A stretch of 64,000 nucleotides of DNA from Maribacter antarcticus DSM 21422. GTDB taxonomy: Bacteria > Bacteroidota > Bacteroidia > Flavobacteriales > Flavobacteriaceae. Numbering within the stretch: position 1 is the stretch's first letter; each line of letters opens with the position of its first letter. The position numbers and the translations under genes are program-made. The stretch covers positions 329,461 through 393,460 of the forward strand of contig NZ_KK211214.1 of assembly GCF_000621125.1 (NCBI RefSeq). Reading direction: 5' to 3'. Shown piece after piece: positions 24,576 to 33,145 of the stretch. The notes under the pieces were generated by a model. The model worked only from the letters and a program-made list of their open reading frames with translations. It searched no databases and was not told where the DNA came from.

Positions 24576-25067
24576 CTATTGTTTGCCGTTAACTGATTTC
24601 GCTCCATCAATTACCTTTTGTTTCAAGCCTTCCTTGTAAAGAATAATTTTATCTAGAACACATTTGTCAGCGCTTCCGATAATTTGTGCTGCAAGAATAC
24701 CTGCATTTTTTGCACCGTTTAAGGCAACGGTCGCAACAGGAACTCCACCAGGCATTTGAAGAATGGAGAGTATAGAATCCCATCCATCTATAGAATTACT
24801 GCTTTTTACAGGAACACCGATTACGGGCAAAGGCGACATAGAGGCTACCATACCTGGTAAATGTGCAGCACCACCTGCACCTGCGATAATAACAGAATAG
24901 CCATTGGTGTGTGCATTCTTACTAAAATCAAAAAGTTTTTCTGGTGTGCGGTGTGCAGAAACAATGTCCACATCCACTTCAATATCAAAACCTTTTAAGA
25001 TATCAATGGCATCTTGCATTACGGGTAGGTCGCTAGTGCTTCCCATTACTACGGCTACTTTGCTCAT
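24576..25067 (-). CDS. purE: 5-(carboxyamino)imidazole ribonucleotide mutase
   Basis: Class I PurE converts N5-CAIR to CAIR in purine synthesis. 163 aa. KVAVVMGSTSDLPVMQDA, DIVSAHRTPEKLFDF, IIAGAGGAAHLPGMVASM and the PVKSSNSIDGWDSILSILQM region (CAIR site) are all present. It follows purK by 2 nt; the two catalyse successive steps and are a normal operon. Confidence 0.97.
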   Translation of the reverse strand: MSKVAVVMGSTSDLPVMQDAIDILKGFDIEVDVDIVSAHRTPEKLFDFSKNAHTNGYSVIIAGAGGAAHLPGMVASMSPLPVIGVPVKSSNSIDGWDSILSILQMPGGVPVATVALNGAKNAGILAAQIIGSADKCVLDKIILYKEGLKQKVIDGAKSVNGKQ

Positions 25068-25069
25068 AA

Positions 25070-26224
25070 TTATTTACTGATTACTTTTATCGTTTCTTTT
25101 ACTTGTTGTGCAACCCTTCTTGCAGTATCAACATCTTCATTCACAATGGTTACGTGTCCCATTTTACGAAAAGGCCGTGTTTGTTTTTTTCCATAGATGT
25201 GAGGCGTAACTCCATCCATAGCCATTATTTTTTCTATGTTTTCATAAACAACTTCTCCGGTATAGCCTTCGGCCCCAACTAAGTTTACCATGATGCCTGC
25301 GACTTTGCTTGCCGTATTTCCAAGGGGTAAATCTAGTATGGCACGAATATGCTGCTCAAATTGGTTGGTGTAACTAGCTTCTATACTGTAATGTCCACTA
25401 TTGTGTGGTCTTGGTGCTACTTCATTGACCAATATTTGGTCATCCTTTGTTTGGAACATCTCTACGGCCAAAATACCTATATGGTCAATTTTTTCAGAAA
25501 CCTGTAACGCTATTTTCTGTGCTTTTTTAGCGACAGCGTCATCAATTCTAGCTGGGCAAATCACATACTCCACTTGATTGGCTTCTGGGTGAAATTCCAT
25601 TTCCACTGCAGGGTAGGTTACTACGTGTCCACTTGGGTTTCTGACTACGATTACAGCCAATTCATTTTTAAACGGAATCATTTTTTCGGCGATACATTCT
25701 CCAGGAGGTAAACCTTTTAGATCTGCCATGGTACGCACTACTTTTACACCCTGACCGTCATAACCAAATTGAGCTGCTTTCCATACAAATGGAAACTCTA
25801 ATCCGCCATTCTTGATACTATCTTCAATTTCGCTCGCGTAGGCGAATCTCGCAAATTCTGCCGTAGGAATGCCGTTATCGGTGTAAAAATGCTTTTGTCT
25901 TGCCTTGTTTTGTATGATGCGTAGCGCTTTGGATTGTGGGTAAACTTTTACGCCTTCGTTTTCTAGCCGTTCTAAGGCATCAAGGTTTATGTTTTCGATT
26001 TCGATGGTCAGGACATCTACTAATTTACCAAAGTTGTATACTGTATCAAAATCCATTAAGCTTCCCAAAATAAATTCATCACAGGCTATCTTACATGGGG
26101 CTTCGTTTGAGGTCTCCAAAACTTTAGTGTGAATGTCAAATTTACGCGTCTCATAGAGCATCATTTTGCCCAATTGTCCGCCTCCTAAAATACCCAACTT
26201 AAAATCCGACGAAAAATAGTCCAT
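25070..26224 (-). CDS. purK: 5-(carboxyamino)imidazole ribonucleotide synthase
   Basis: ATP-grasp enzyme that makes N5-CAIR from AIR, bicarbonate and ATP. 384 aa. LGILGGGQLGKMMLYETRKF at the N-terminus, FPFVWKAAQFGYDGQGVKVV (ATP-grasp), ECIAEKMIPFKNELAVIVVR and VNEVAPRPHNSGHYSIEASY (metal-binding, diagnostic) are visible. First gene of purK-purE and divergent from the HPRT-Adk gene, placing two purine units back to back. Confidence 0.97.
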   Translation of the reverse strand: MDYFSSDFKLGILGGGQLGKMMLYETRKFDIHTKVLETSNEAPCKIACDEFILGSLMDFDTVYNFGKLVDVLTIEIENINLDALERLENEGVKVYPQSKALRIIQNKARQKHFYTDNGIPTAEFARFAYASEIEDSIKNGGLEFPFVWKAAQFGYDGQGVKVVRTMADLKGLPPGECIAEKMIPFKNELAVIVVRNPSGHVVTYPAVEMEFHPEANQVEYVICPARIDDAVAKKAQKIALQVSEKIDHIGILAVEMFQTKDDQILVNEVAPRPHNSGHYSIEASYTNQFEQHIRAILDLPLGNTASKVAGIMVNLVGAEGYTGEVVYENIEKIMAMDGVTPHIYGKKQTRPFRKMGHVTIVNEDVDTARRVAQQVKETIKVISK

Positions 26225-26267
26225 AAGGTAATTGAGTTTTTAGATTAGAAATATGCTTTGTTTCCCA

Positions 26268-26275
26268 CAAAAATA
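26268..26275 (-). promoter_or_regulatory. -7 element of purK-purE
   Basis: TATTTTTG on the minus strand fits TAnnTTTG, 43 bases upstream of the purK start. No -33 TTTG at standard spacing and no PurR-like palindrome is seen. Confidence 0.45.
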
Positions 26276-26329
26276 CGGTTAAATCTCAGAATCCGTTTCG
26301 CTACTGTCTAAAAACACGGGTCAAAATGC

Positions 26330-26337
26330 TATATTTG
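26330..26337 (+). promoter_or_regulatory. -7 element of the HPRT-Adk gene
   Basis: TATATTTG fits TAnnTTTG and lies 23 bases before the TTG start at 26361, which supports that start: no ATG lies between the box and the conserved N-terminus. Confidence 0.5.
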
Positions 26338-26360
26338 CCAACTTAAATACAGGCTTAAAA

Positions 26361-27467
26361 TTGATACAGTTACACGATAAATTTTTCAAACCTTTCATTA
26401 GTGAAAAGGAAATACAGCAAGCAGTAAAGCGCATTGCCGATGCTGTTGCTTTGGATTACAAAGACCAAACACCCATTTTTGTAGGTGTGCTTAACGGCTC
26501 TTTTATGTTTGTAGCTGATTTTTTAAAAGCCTACCAGTATCCGTGCGAAGTATCGTTTGTGAAATTAAGTTCTTACCATGGGTTAACCTCCACTGGTATT
26601 GTGGAAACACTTTTAGATTTGCCGGATAATATAGGAGGTCGTAGCGTAATTATCCTCGAGGATATAATAGACACAGGTCGCACATTAAAGGAACTGGTGC
26701 ATTTATTTTCGAATACCAATGTAAAGGAATTTAAGATAGCTAGCCTTTTCTATAAATCAGAAGTCTATAATGGAGAATATGCCATAGATTATTTTGGACT
26801 TAAAATACCAGACCGATTTATCGTCGGTTACGGTTTAGATTATAACGAACTGGGCAGAAATTTAAAGGAAGTATACCAATTAAACCAAAAGCATATGATT
26901 AACCTTGTATTATTCGGAAAACCCGGTGCCGGAAAAGGTACACAAGCGGAATTTTTGAAAGAAAAATATAATTTGAAACATATTTCTACAGGAGATTTAT
27001 TTCGTTACAATATGAAGAATAATACGGAATTGGGACAACTAGCCAAGTCGTATATAAATAAAGGTGATTTGGTACCTGATGAGGTCACAATTAAAATGTT
27101 ACAAGATGATGTAGAGAAGAATCCTGATGCAAGCGGATTCATTTTTGATGGCTTCCCCAGAACAACGGCTCAAGCCAAGGCTTTAGATACGTTTCTTACA
27201 ACAAAGGGAATGAAAATAGACGCGACCATTGCATTAGAAGCCAATGATGAAATTCTGATTCAACGTCTTTTAGAAAGAGGAAAGGTAAGTGGTAGAGCAG
27301 ATGATCAGGATGAGGATAAGATTCGTAATCGTTTTGATGAGTACAATCAGAAGACTGCACCATTGAAGGATTTTTATGAGGAACAGGGCAAGTTTCACAG
27401 TGTAAATGGAATAGGAGCTATCGATGAAATTACGATGCGATTGGGAAAGGTAATAGAAGAACTATAA
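26361..27467 (+). CDS. adk: Hypoxanthine phosphoribosyltransferase-adenylate kinase fusion
   Basis: 368 aa with two enzymes in one chain. Residues 1-175 are a HPRT: MIQLHDKFFKPFISEKEI, the PRPP loop VIILEDIIDTGRTLKE (about 97-112) and DRFIVGYGLDYNELGRN. Residues 179-368 are an adenylate kinase: P-loop GKPGAGKGT (186-194), HISTGDLFRYN, GFIFDGFPRTTAQA, and a short-lid form (RGKVSGRADDQDEDKIRNRF). It salvages hypoxanthine/guanine and balances AMP, ADP and ATP. The start is TTG 26361; there is no in-frame ATG upstream before a stop. An internal ATG at 26895 (M179) could give free kinase. Such fusions occur in Flavobacteriaceae. Confidence 0.95.
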   Translation: MIQLHDKFFKPFISEKEIQQAVKRIADAVALDYKDQTPIFVGVLNGSFMFVADFLKAYQYPCEVSFVKLSSYHGLTSTGIVETLLDLPDNIGGRSVIILEDIIDTGRTLKELVHLFSNTNVKEFKIASLFYKSEVYNGEYAIDYFGLKIPDRFIVGYGLDYNELGRNLKEVYQLNQKHMINLVLFGKPGAGKGTQAEFLKEKYNLKHISTGDLFRYNMKNNTELGQLAKSYINKGDLVPDEVTIKMLQDDVEKNPDASGFIFDGFPRTTAQAKALDTFLTTKGMKIDATIALEANDEILIQRLLERGKVSGRADDQDEDKIRNRFDEYNQKTAPLKDFYEEQGKFHSVNGIGAIDEITMRLGKVIEEL

Positions 27468-27625
27468 TCATTTTGTGAAATCTGTATTTAGAACGTATGA
27501 TTTCTGTTCAAGCAACAATTACGCTTGCCTACATCATAAAATAGAAGATTGCAAATAGTTGTGTTATGATTTACACGCTATTGATTTATTCAGATTTAGA
27601 ATTGAAAGCGTAAAACCTTGAAAAA

Positions 27626-27772
27626 ATGCGAGAAGAAGTAATAGGCCCAAAAGTTGCTTTAAGAGGATGTTTGACCGTGGGTGGTTTTGTATTGCTTGTC
27701 TTCATTTTGGTGTCTATTGGCTATTTGATTTACGTATTTTATCTAGACGATTCCCTACCTCAAAACTACTAA
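27626..27772 (+). CDS. Small single-pass membrane protein (48 aa)
   Basis: ATG 27626 opens 48 codons ending TAA 27770-27772: MREEVIGPKVALRG, then a long hydrophobic helix (CLTVGGFVLLVFILVSIGYL and IYVFYL), then a polar end DDSLPQNY. A charged head, one membrane helix and a short polar tail make it a credible small protein. I do not recognise a family. It lies in the 400-bp gap between the HPRT-Adk gene and obgE. Confidence 0.5.
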   Translation: MREEVIGPKVALRGCLTVGGFVLLVFILVSIGYLIYVFYLDDSLPQNY

Positions 27773-27817
27773 TGCGCTTATTCGAGGATAGATACCTATT
27801 TACCCTTGTGTTTTCTG

Positions 27818-27825
27818 TATTTTTG
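27818..27825 (+). promoter_or_regulatory. -7 element of obgE
   Basis: TATTTTTG fits TAnnTTTG, 44 bases upstream of the obgE ATG. No -33 TTTG at the usual distance. Confidence 0.4.
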
Positions 27826-27869
27826 CACCAATTATTACGGCATTCTGCCAACAAACTAAAGCGAACTTC

Positions 27870-28871
27870 ATGACCGAAGGTAATTTTGTAGACTATGTAA
27901 AGGTGTTTTTAAACTCTGGAAAAGGAGGTAAAGGTTCGGTGCATTTACACAGGGAAAAATTCATAACCAAAGGAGGCCCTGATGGTGGCGATGGAGGTCG
28001 TGGGGGACATATTATTCTAAGAGGTAATCAAAATCTTTGGACCCTAATTAATTTTAAGTTTAAAAAGCACTTTAAGTCTGGCCACGGAGGCCACGGGAGT
28101 AAGAATAGAAGTTCTGGTGCAGATGGCGAAGATGTTTATCTAGATGTTCCATTAGGTACCATTGTTAAAGATGGGGAAACCCAAGAGATTGTAGTGGAAA
28201 TAACGGAGCATGGAGAAGAGAAAATACTTCTTGAAGGTGGTATGGGTGGTCGTGGTAACTGGCACTTTAGGTCATCTACCAATCAGACGCCAAGATATGC
28301 CCAACCCGGCGTAGACGGTCTGGAAAAGGATTTTATTTTTGAACTTAAAGTATTGGCAGATGTGGGTCTTGTAGGTTTTCCAAATGCAGGTAAATCTACC
28401 TTGCTTTCCGTAATAACTTCCGCAAAGCCGAAAATTGCAGATTATGAATTTACGACGCTAAAACCCAATCTTGGTATTGTAGAATACAGGGATTTTAAGA
28501 GCTTTGTGATGGCAGATATTCCTGGTATCATAGAAGGTGCAGCAGAAGGAAGAGGGTTAGGGCATTATTTTTTAAGACACATAGAACGTAACTCCACCTT
28601 GTTGTTTTTAATTCCTGCAGATAGTAAGGACATTAGCAAAGAATATGAGATTCTCTTAGACGAGCTAAGAAGGTATAATCCTGAACTGTTGGATAAGGAA
28701 CGACTCATAGCCATTTCTAAAAGCGATATGCTAGATGATGAGTTAATGGATGAGATGCGCACAGAGCTAGAGGTCGAGTTAGATAACGTGCCTTTTATGT
28801 TTATTTCTTCTGTAGCTCAGATGGGTATATTAGAGCTGAAAGATAGACTTTGGAATATGCTTAGCACCTAA
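27870..28871 (+). CDS. obgE: GTPase Obg
   Basis: Ribosome-associated GTPase involved in 50S assembly and stress control. 333 aa. The glycine-rich Obg fold occupies ~1-160 ([57 protein letters not shown]). The G domain has G1 GFPNAGKST (about 169-177), switch [13 protein letters not shown]3 [10 protein letters not shown] and G4 AISKSD. There is no C-terminal OCT domain; the protein ends soon after the G domain, the short form. Confidence 0.96.
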   Translation: MTEGNFVDYVKVFLNSGKGGKGSVHLHREKFITKGGPDGGDGGRGGHIILRGNQNLWTLINFKFKKHFKSGHGGHGSKNRSSGADGEDVYLDVPLGTIVKDGETQEIVVEITEHGEEKILLEGGMGGRGNWHFRSSTNQTPRYAQPGVDGLEKDFIFELKVLADVGLVGFPNAGKSTLLSVITSAKPKIADYEFTTLKPNLGIVEYRDFKSFVMADIPGIIEGAAEGRGLGHYFLRHIERNSTLLFLIPADSKDISKEYEILLDELRRYNPELLDKERLIAISKSDMLDDELMDEMRTELEVELDNVPFMFISSVAQMGILELKDRLWNMLST

Positions 28872-28892
28872 GTGTTGAAATAACATGATACT

Positions 28893-29603
28893 ATGAGGCA
28901 GTATTTGAAAAGTATTGTTGAGCTGAACGATAACCCCAAGAGCCGAATCTTCGCTTATGTGATTCAAGGCTTAATTTTGGTGTCTATTATTTCATTTTCT
29001 TATGAGACCGTCCCGGATTTAGAACCAAATACAAGAAAACTACTTCGGATAATTGAAATCTTTTGTGTTGTGGTTTTTACGCTCGAGTATATCTTACGCA
29101 TTTATTGCTCGAATAACAAAAGAAAATTTATTTTCAGTTTTTTCGGGATTATAGATTTCTTAGCAATACTTCCTTTTTATTTGGCCTTGGGCGTAGATTT
29201 AAGATCCTTACGTGCCTTACGATTTTTGCGTTTGTTTCGTATTTTTAAGCTCATGCGGTATAACCGTGCCTTAGCCCACTTTTCTAGGGCCATTAATAGG
29301 GCGAAGGAGGAGATTTTATTATTCCTGTTCGTTACGCTAATACTTATTTATTTTTCTGCCGTAGGTATTTATTACTTTGAAAATACAGCGCAACCCAATC
29401 ATTTTTCTTCTATTTTTGATAGTCTTTGGTGGGCTATTATTACCTTGACTACAGTAGGATACGGAGATGTGTATCCCATCACCGTAGGGGGTAAAGTATT
29501 TACATTTTTCATATTGATGATTGGTCTTGGAATTGTCGCTATCCCTACCGGAATCATATCCTCTGCGCTTACAAAATCGGTAGACAGTAAAGAGGAAGAT
29601 TGA
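28893..29603 (+). CDS. Voltage-gated potassium channel-type ion transporter
   Basis: 236 aa with six membrane segments. The S4 voltage sensor is rich in regularly spaced arginines (LRSLRALRFLRLFRIFKLMR), the pore helix is SLWWAIITLTTVGYGDVYPI with selectivity filter TVGYGD, and S6 is VFTFFILMIGLGIVAIPTGI. The protein ends shortly after S6, with no RCK or cyclic-nucleotide domain, so gating is likely by voltage alone. It follows obgE by 21 bp and may be co-transcribed. Confidence 0.93.
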   Translation: MRQYLKSIVELNDNPKSRIFAYVIQGLILVSIISFSYETVPDLEPNTRKLLRIIEIFCVVVFTLEYILRIYCSNNKRKFIFSFFGIIDFLAILPFYLALGVDLRSLRALRFLRLFRIFKLMRYNRALAHFSRAINRAKEEILLFLFVTLILIYFSAVGIYYFENTAQPNHFSSIFDSLWWAIITLTTVGYGDVYPITVGGKVFTFFILMIGLGIVAIPTGIISSALTKSVDSKEED

Positions 29604-29634
29604 TTTTTATGTAACTTGGGTTTAAATCTTTAGT

Positions 29635-30141
29635 ATGAAATACATTGGCTTTATATTTTTAATACTGATTATTGCCTCCTGTGGAGCGACTAGGGTACAT
29701 TATGATTATGATGAAGCTGTTGATTTTTCGGCCTATTCTACCTTTGGCTATTATTCGGATATGGACACAGGTCTTAGCCAGTTAGACGAAAAAAGGCTTA
29801 TGAATGCTATGGACGCTACCTTACAATCTAAGGGGTTTTTGTTTTCTGAGGAACCGGATATGTTCGTAAACGTACAAAGCGCTATTCTCAGAGGTCAATC
29901 GGGTAACTCCGTTGGCGTAGGTCTTGGCGGTGGTGGTGGTGGAATAGCTGTTGGCCTTCCTGTAGGAGGTCCAAAACTGTTGCGGGAACTAACTATAGAC
30001 TTTGTAGATGTCAAAAGAGATGTATTGCTATGGCAAGCTCTAAGCGAAAGCCCATTTAAGGAGGGTGATACCCCAATGGTAAAGCAGCAGAAAATGAAGG
30101 AGTTGATTACAAAAATATTTGAGAAATATCCACCCAAGTAA
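29635..30141 (+). CDS. DUF4136 family lipoprotein
   Basis: 168 aa. The lipoprotein signal MKYIGFIFLILIIASC gives lipidated C16. VHYDYDEAVDFSAYSTFGYY and LDEKRLMNAMDATLQSKGF match DUF4136, a small beta-rich envelope family of unknown function. A glycine-rich loop (VGLGGGGGGIAVGLPVGG) precedes LTIDFVDVKRDVLLWQALSE. It lies 31 bp after the channel gene and is the last gene of that run. Confidence 0.85.
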   Translation: MKYIGFIFLILIIASCGATRVHYDYDEAVDFSAYSTFGYYSDMDTGLSQLDEKRLMNAMDATLQSKGFLFSEEPDMFVNVQSAILRGQSGNSVGVGLGGGGGGIAVGLPVGGPKLLRELTIDFVDVKRDVLLWQALSESPFKEGDTPMVKQQKMKELITKIFEKYPPK

Positions 30142-30561
30142 CGAAAATAATATTTCTTCTTATTTTGAGTGTAGCTGCATCCTTAAGTCCATCTAGTTTG
30201 TTTTTAATGCTAGCAATAACAGTTTAATTCCAGTTTTTAAATTCACCTAAAGCATTCTATTTTACGGATACTACAATGAAATTCGTTATTATTAATGTTT
30301 TATAATTAACTATGAGTTATTTGCCGTTCGCCAACCACTCTCTGCTCGCCGTCATATTTCACCTTGCCACCCAAGAGTTCTCTTGTAGTTTTACACCATA
30401 ATCAAAAAGCAGGATTTTTATTTTGAACTTGATTCGTTTATAAAATTATAAAACATACATTTAGAGTGGAATTAGTTTGTAGTGTTTAAACGTCTAAAGT
30501 TTTGTACTAAAAAGAGAAAAATCGTCATATCTTAAAATTGATAATTAACTTAAATTAAAAA
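30142..30561 (+). other. Intergenic region, no gene seen
   Basis: The 420-bp stretch has stops in all frames and no clear hairpin. A weak promoter-like pair lies before the M13 peptidase gene: TTTG at 30476-30479, 17 nt, then AAGTTTTG (30497-30504), one base off TAnnTTTG. The 3' end of the DUF4136 gene has no obvious terminator. Confidence 0.5.
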
Positions 30562-32610
30562 ATGAAAGCAATTTATTTTTTAGCAACTAGTTTAGTTGTT
30601 TTGGCATCTTGTAAAGAACAACCCAAAGCTACGCCAGAAATAGAGAAAATACCGGGTATCGTGTTGGCAAACATGGATACTACCATCAGTCCTAAAGCAG
30701 ACTTTTACAATTATGTGAATGGTAATTGGATGAAGATCACAGAAATACCAGATGATAGAACCAGCTGGGGAGGCTTCAGCGTATTGCGTAAGACTACTGA
30801 TGATGATGTGTTGAAAATATTAGCAATTGCAAAAGAAAGTGGTAATTATGCGCCAGATACAGATCAGGCTAAAGCCCTAGCTATATTTGATACGAAATTG
30901 GATAGTGCAGCAAGAAATATGGCCGGTATAACGCCGATAAAACCTGTTTTAGCAGCCATTTCTGCTGTTAAAAACTTAAATGACTTACAAACAATTTTAG
31001 CTAAAAATCCGGCAGTTTCATCTCCATTTTTAAATATTGGAGCTGGTGCAGATTTAAATAATAGCAGCATGAATGTTGTATATATGGGGGCTAATGGATT
31101 GGGGCTGCCAGACCGTGATTTTTACTTAGATCAGGATGAAAAGTCTATAGAAATACGAGAAGAGTATAAAAAACATATTTCTAAAATGTTGCAAAAATTG
31201 GGTGATACTGAAGAGGAAGCGCTTAAAGCTGCCAATCGTATCTTGGTAATGGAAACTCAGCTTGCTGAGCCTAAATTGAATAAGGTAGAACGTAGAGATG
31301 CTAGAAATTATAACAACCCAAGATCTATTGCACAAGTGGACGCAATAATGTCTACTATGGATATGGAAAAATTTATTTCTGATTTGGGTATCACTAAAAA
31401 GTTTGATACACTTTTAGTAACACAATTAAGATTTACAGAGGCTTTAGATACTTTTTTGAAAGAAACTTCGATTGAAGATGTAAAGACTTTAGTGAGATGG
31501 GATACCTTTAATAGCGCGGCGCGTAAACTATCTACAGATATTGAAACCGCTAATTGGGAGTTTTACAGTAAATACCTTCGAGGAGCAAAAGAACAGCGTC
31601 CGGCAAATGAACGTGCATTAGGAACCGTAAATGGCGCTGTTGGTGAAGCTTTAGGGCAATTATATGTAGATGCTAAATTTCCACCCGAAGCAAAGGCAAA
31701 GGCAGAAAAAATGATAGCCAATATTATTGAGGCTTATAAGGAACGAATTGCTAAGTTAGACTGGATGGGAGAGGACACCAAAAAGAAGGCCATCGAAAAG
31801 CTAGATAAGTTCACGGTTAAAATTGCCTATCCAGATAAATGGGAAGATTATTCTTCAATGAATGTTTCTAGTGATAAAACGTATTTTGAAAATATGACCG
31901 CTGTAGGCAAGTGGGATCAATTAAAGAATTATTCAGAAATAGGTGAGCCTGTAGATAAAACTGAATGGGGTATGTCACCTCAAACAGTAAACGCGTATTT
32001 CAATGCGCAAAATAATGAGATTGTTTTCCCTGCTGCTATTTTACAACCTCCTTTTTATAATTATACTGCAGATGAGGCAGTAAATTATGGAGGCATAGGA
32101 GCTGTTATTGGACATGAAATTTCTCATGCTTTTGATGACAGTGGCGCACGTTTTGATGCAGAGGGAAATCTTAATAATTGGTGGACAGAAGATGATTTAA
32201 AAGCATTTACAGAAAGAGGTGATGCTTTAGCCCTGCAGTATGATAGCGTTTCTGTACTAACCGATGTATATGTAAACGGAAAATTTACACTAGGTGAAAA
32301 TATTGGTGACCTAGGGGGAGTCTTAGGTGCCTATGACGGTCTTCAAAAATATTATGAAGAAAACGGGCGACCAGAAAATATAGACGGGTTTACTCCAGAA
32401 CAAAGGTTTTTTATGTCATGGGCTACAGCTTTTAGGGTTAAAAGTAGAGATGAAGCCCTGAGAACGCAAATTAAAACAGATCCTCATTCTCCAGGTATGG
32501 TAAGAGCTACACAACCCTTATTAAATGTTCAAGCATTCTATGATGCTTTTGGTATTGTAGAAGGGGATAAAATGTATTTAGTCCCGGAAAAAAGAGTGCA
32601 AATCTGGTAG
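30562..32610 (+). CDS. M13 family metallopeptidase (neprilysin/PepO-like) lipoprotein
   Basis: 682 aa. MKAIYFLATSLVVLASC is a lipoprotein signal with C17. N-terminal DFYNYVNGNWMKITEIPDDR is the M13 start. The zinc site is H518-E-I-S-H522 in VIGHEISHAFDDSGARFD, and the third ligand is in ENIGDLGGVLGAYDGL (usually ENIAD). The C-terminus HSPGMVRATQPLLNVQAFYD with the final W is typical. It probably cleaves peptides at the cell surface or in the periplasm. Single-gene unit followed by a terminator. Confidence 0.94.
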   Translation: MKAIYFLATSLVVLASCKEQPKATPEIEKIPGIVLANMDTTISPKADFYNYVNGNWMKITEIPDDRTSWGGFSVLRKTTDDDVLKILAIAKESGNYAPDTDQAKALAIFDTKLDSAARNMAGITPIKPVLAAISAVKNLNDLQTILAKNPAVSSPFLNIGAGADLNNSSMNVVYMGANGLGLPDRDFYLDQDEKSIEIREEYKKHISKMLQKLGDTEEEALKAANRILVMETQLAEPKLNKVERRDARNYNNPRSIAQVDAIMSTMDMEKFISDLGITKKFDTLLVTQLRFTEALDTFLKETSIEDVKTLVRWDTFNSAARKLSTDIETANWEFYSKYLRGAKEQRPANERALGTVNGAVGEALGQLYVDAKFPPEAKAKAEKMIANIIEAYKERIAKLDWMGEDTKKKAIEKLDKFTVKIAYPDKWEDYSSMNVSSDKTYFENMTAVGKWDQLKNYSEIGEPVDKTEWGMSPQTVNAYFNAQNNEIVFPAAILQPPFYNYTADEAVNYGGIGAVIGHEISHAFDDSGARFDAEGNLNNWWTEDDLKAFTERGDALALQYDSVSVLTDVYVNGKFTLGENIGDLGGVLGAYDGLQKYYEENGRPENIDGFTPEQRFFMSWATAFRVKSRDEALRTQIKTDPHSPGMVRATQPLLNVQAFYDAFGIVEGDKMYLVPEKRVQIW

Positions 32611-32631
32611 TAAATTCAGTTTTTGATTAAG

Positions 32632-32670
32632 GAGCTTGTTTAAAATATTTTTTTGAACAAGCTCTTTTTT
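32632..32670 (+). terminator. Intrinsic terminator of the M13 peptidase gene
   Basis: GAGCTTGTT (32632-32640) pairs perfectly with AACAAGCTC (32656-32664), followed by six Ts. The loop is AT-rich and can pair further. Confidence 0.85.
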
Positions 32671-32682
32671 ATTACTTATAAC

Positions 32683-33057
32683 TTAACTAATAAGTAAGCG
32701 GCTGTATTTGTCCTTGTATTCAAAAAGCACAGCAATATTTAGCAGTAAAAGAATAACTGCGCCAGCAATAGCACCTGGTATAAAAGCTGCATGAGCTATG
32801 AAAGCGTTAATAGATACGCTCATTAATAGTAAGGCCATAAGAGCCCCGTATTTGTTAAAAATCATAGCAATGCTAGTTGCGATTTCTACAGTGCCTACTG
32901 CGTACATTACTTTAGCATTTTCCAAAGTAACCATGCAATTTTCGAATACTTCAGGTGAATCTCCAAAAGGAATAAAATCAAAAAACTTATTGAAGCTGAA
33001 AACAATAACATAAAGTCCAAGGAGAATCCTTAGAACCATAAAACCTTTTGAATTCAT
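32683..33057 (-). CDS. DoxX-like membrane protein
   Basis: 124 aa with four hydrophobic helices (MVLRILLGLYVIVFSFNKFF, VMYAVGTVEIATSIAMIF, ALMALLLMSVSINAFIAHAA, AIAGAVILLLLNIAVLFEYK). GLYVIVFSFNKFFDF and the late short loop fit the DoxX/DUF417-type family of small inner-membrane proteins with unclear function. It has no partner genes; downstream lies the converging M13 terminator. Confidence 0.7.
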   Translation of the reverse strand: MNSKGFMVLRILLGLYVIVFSFNKFFDFIPFGDSPEVFENCMVTLENAKVMYAVGTVEIATSIAMIFNKYGALMALLLMSVSINAFIAHAAFIPGAIAGAVILLLLNIAVLFEYKDKYSRLLIS

Positions 33058-33145
33058 AATAGTTGGTTTTGTTGGTAATGGATTGAAAGTAACTAAAAAT
33101 CAAACATTTAGTTTAAAATTGGAGCAGAAATGAAATAGAGGTTAT

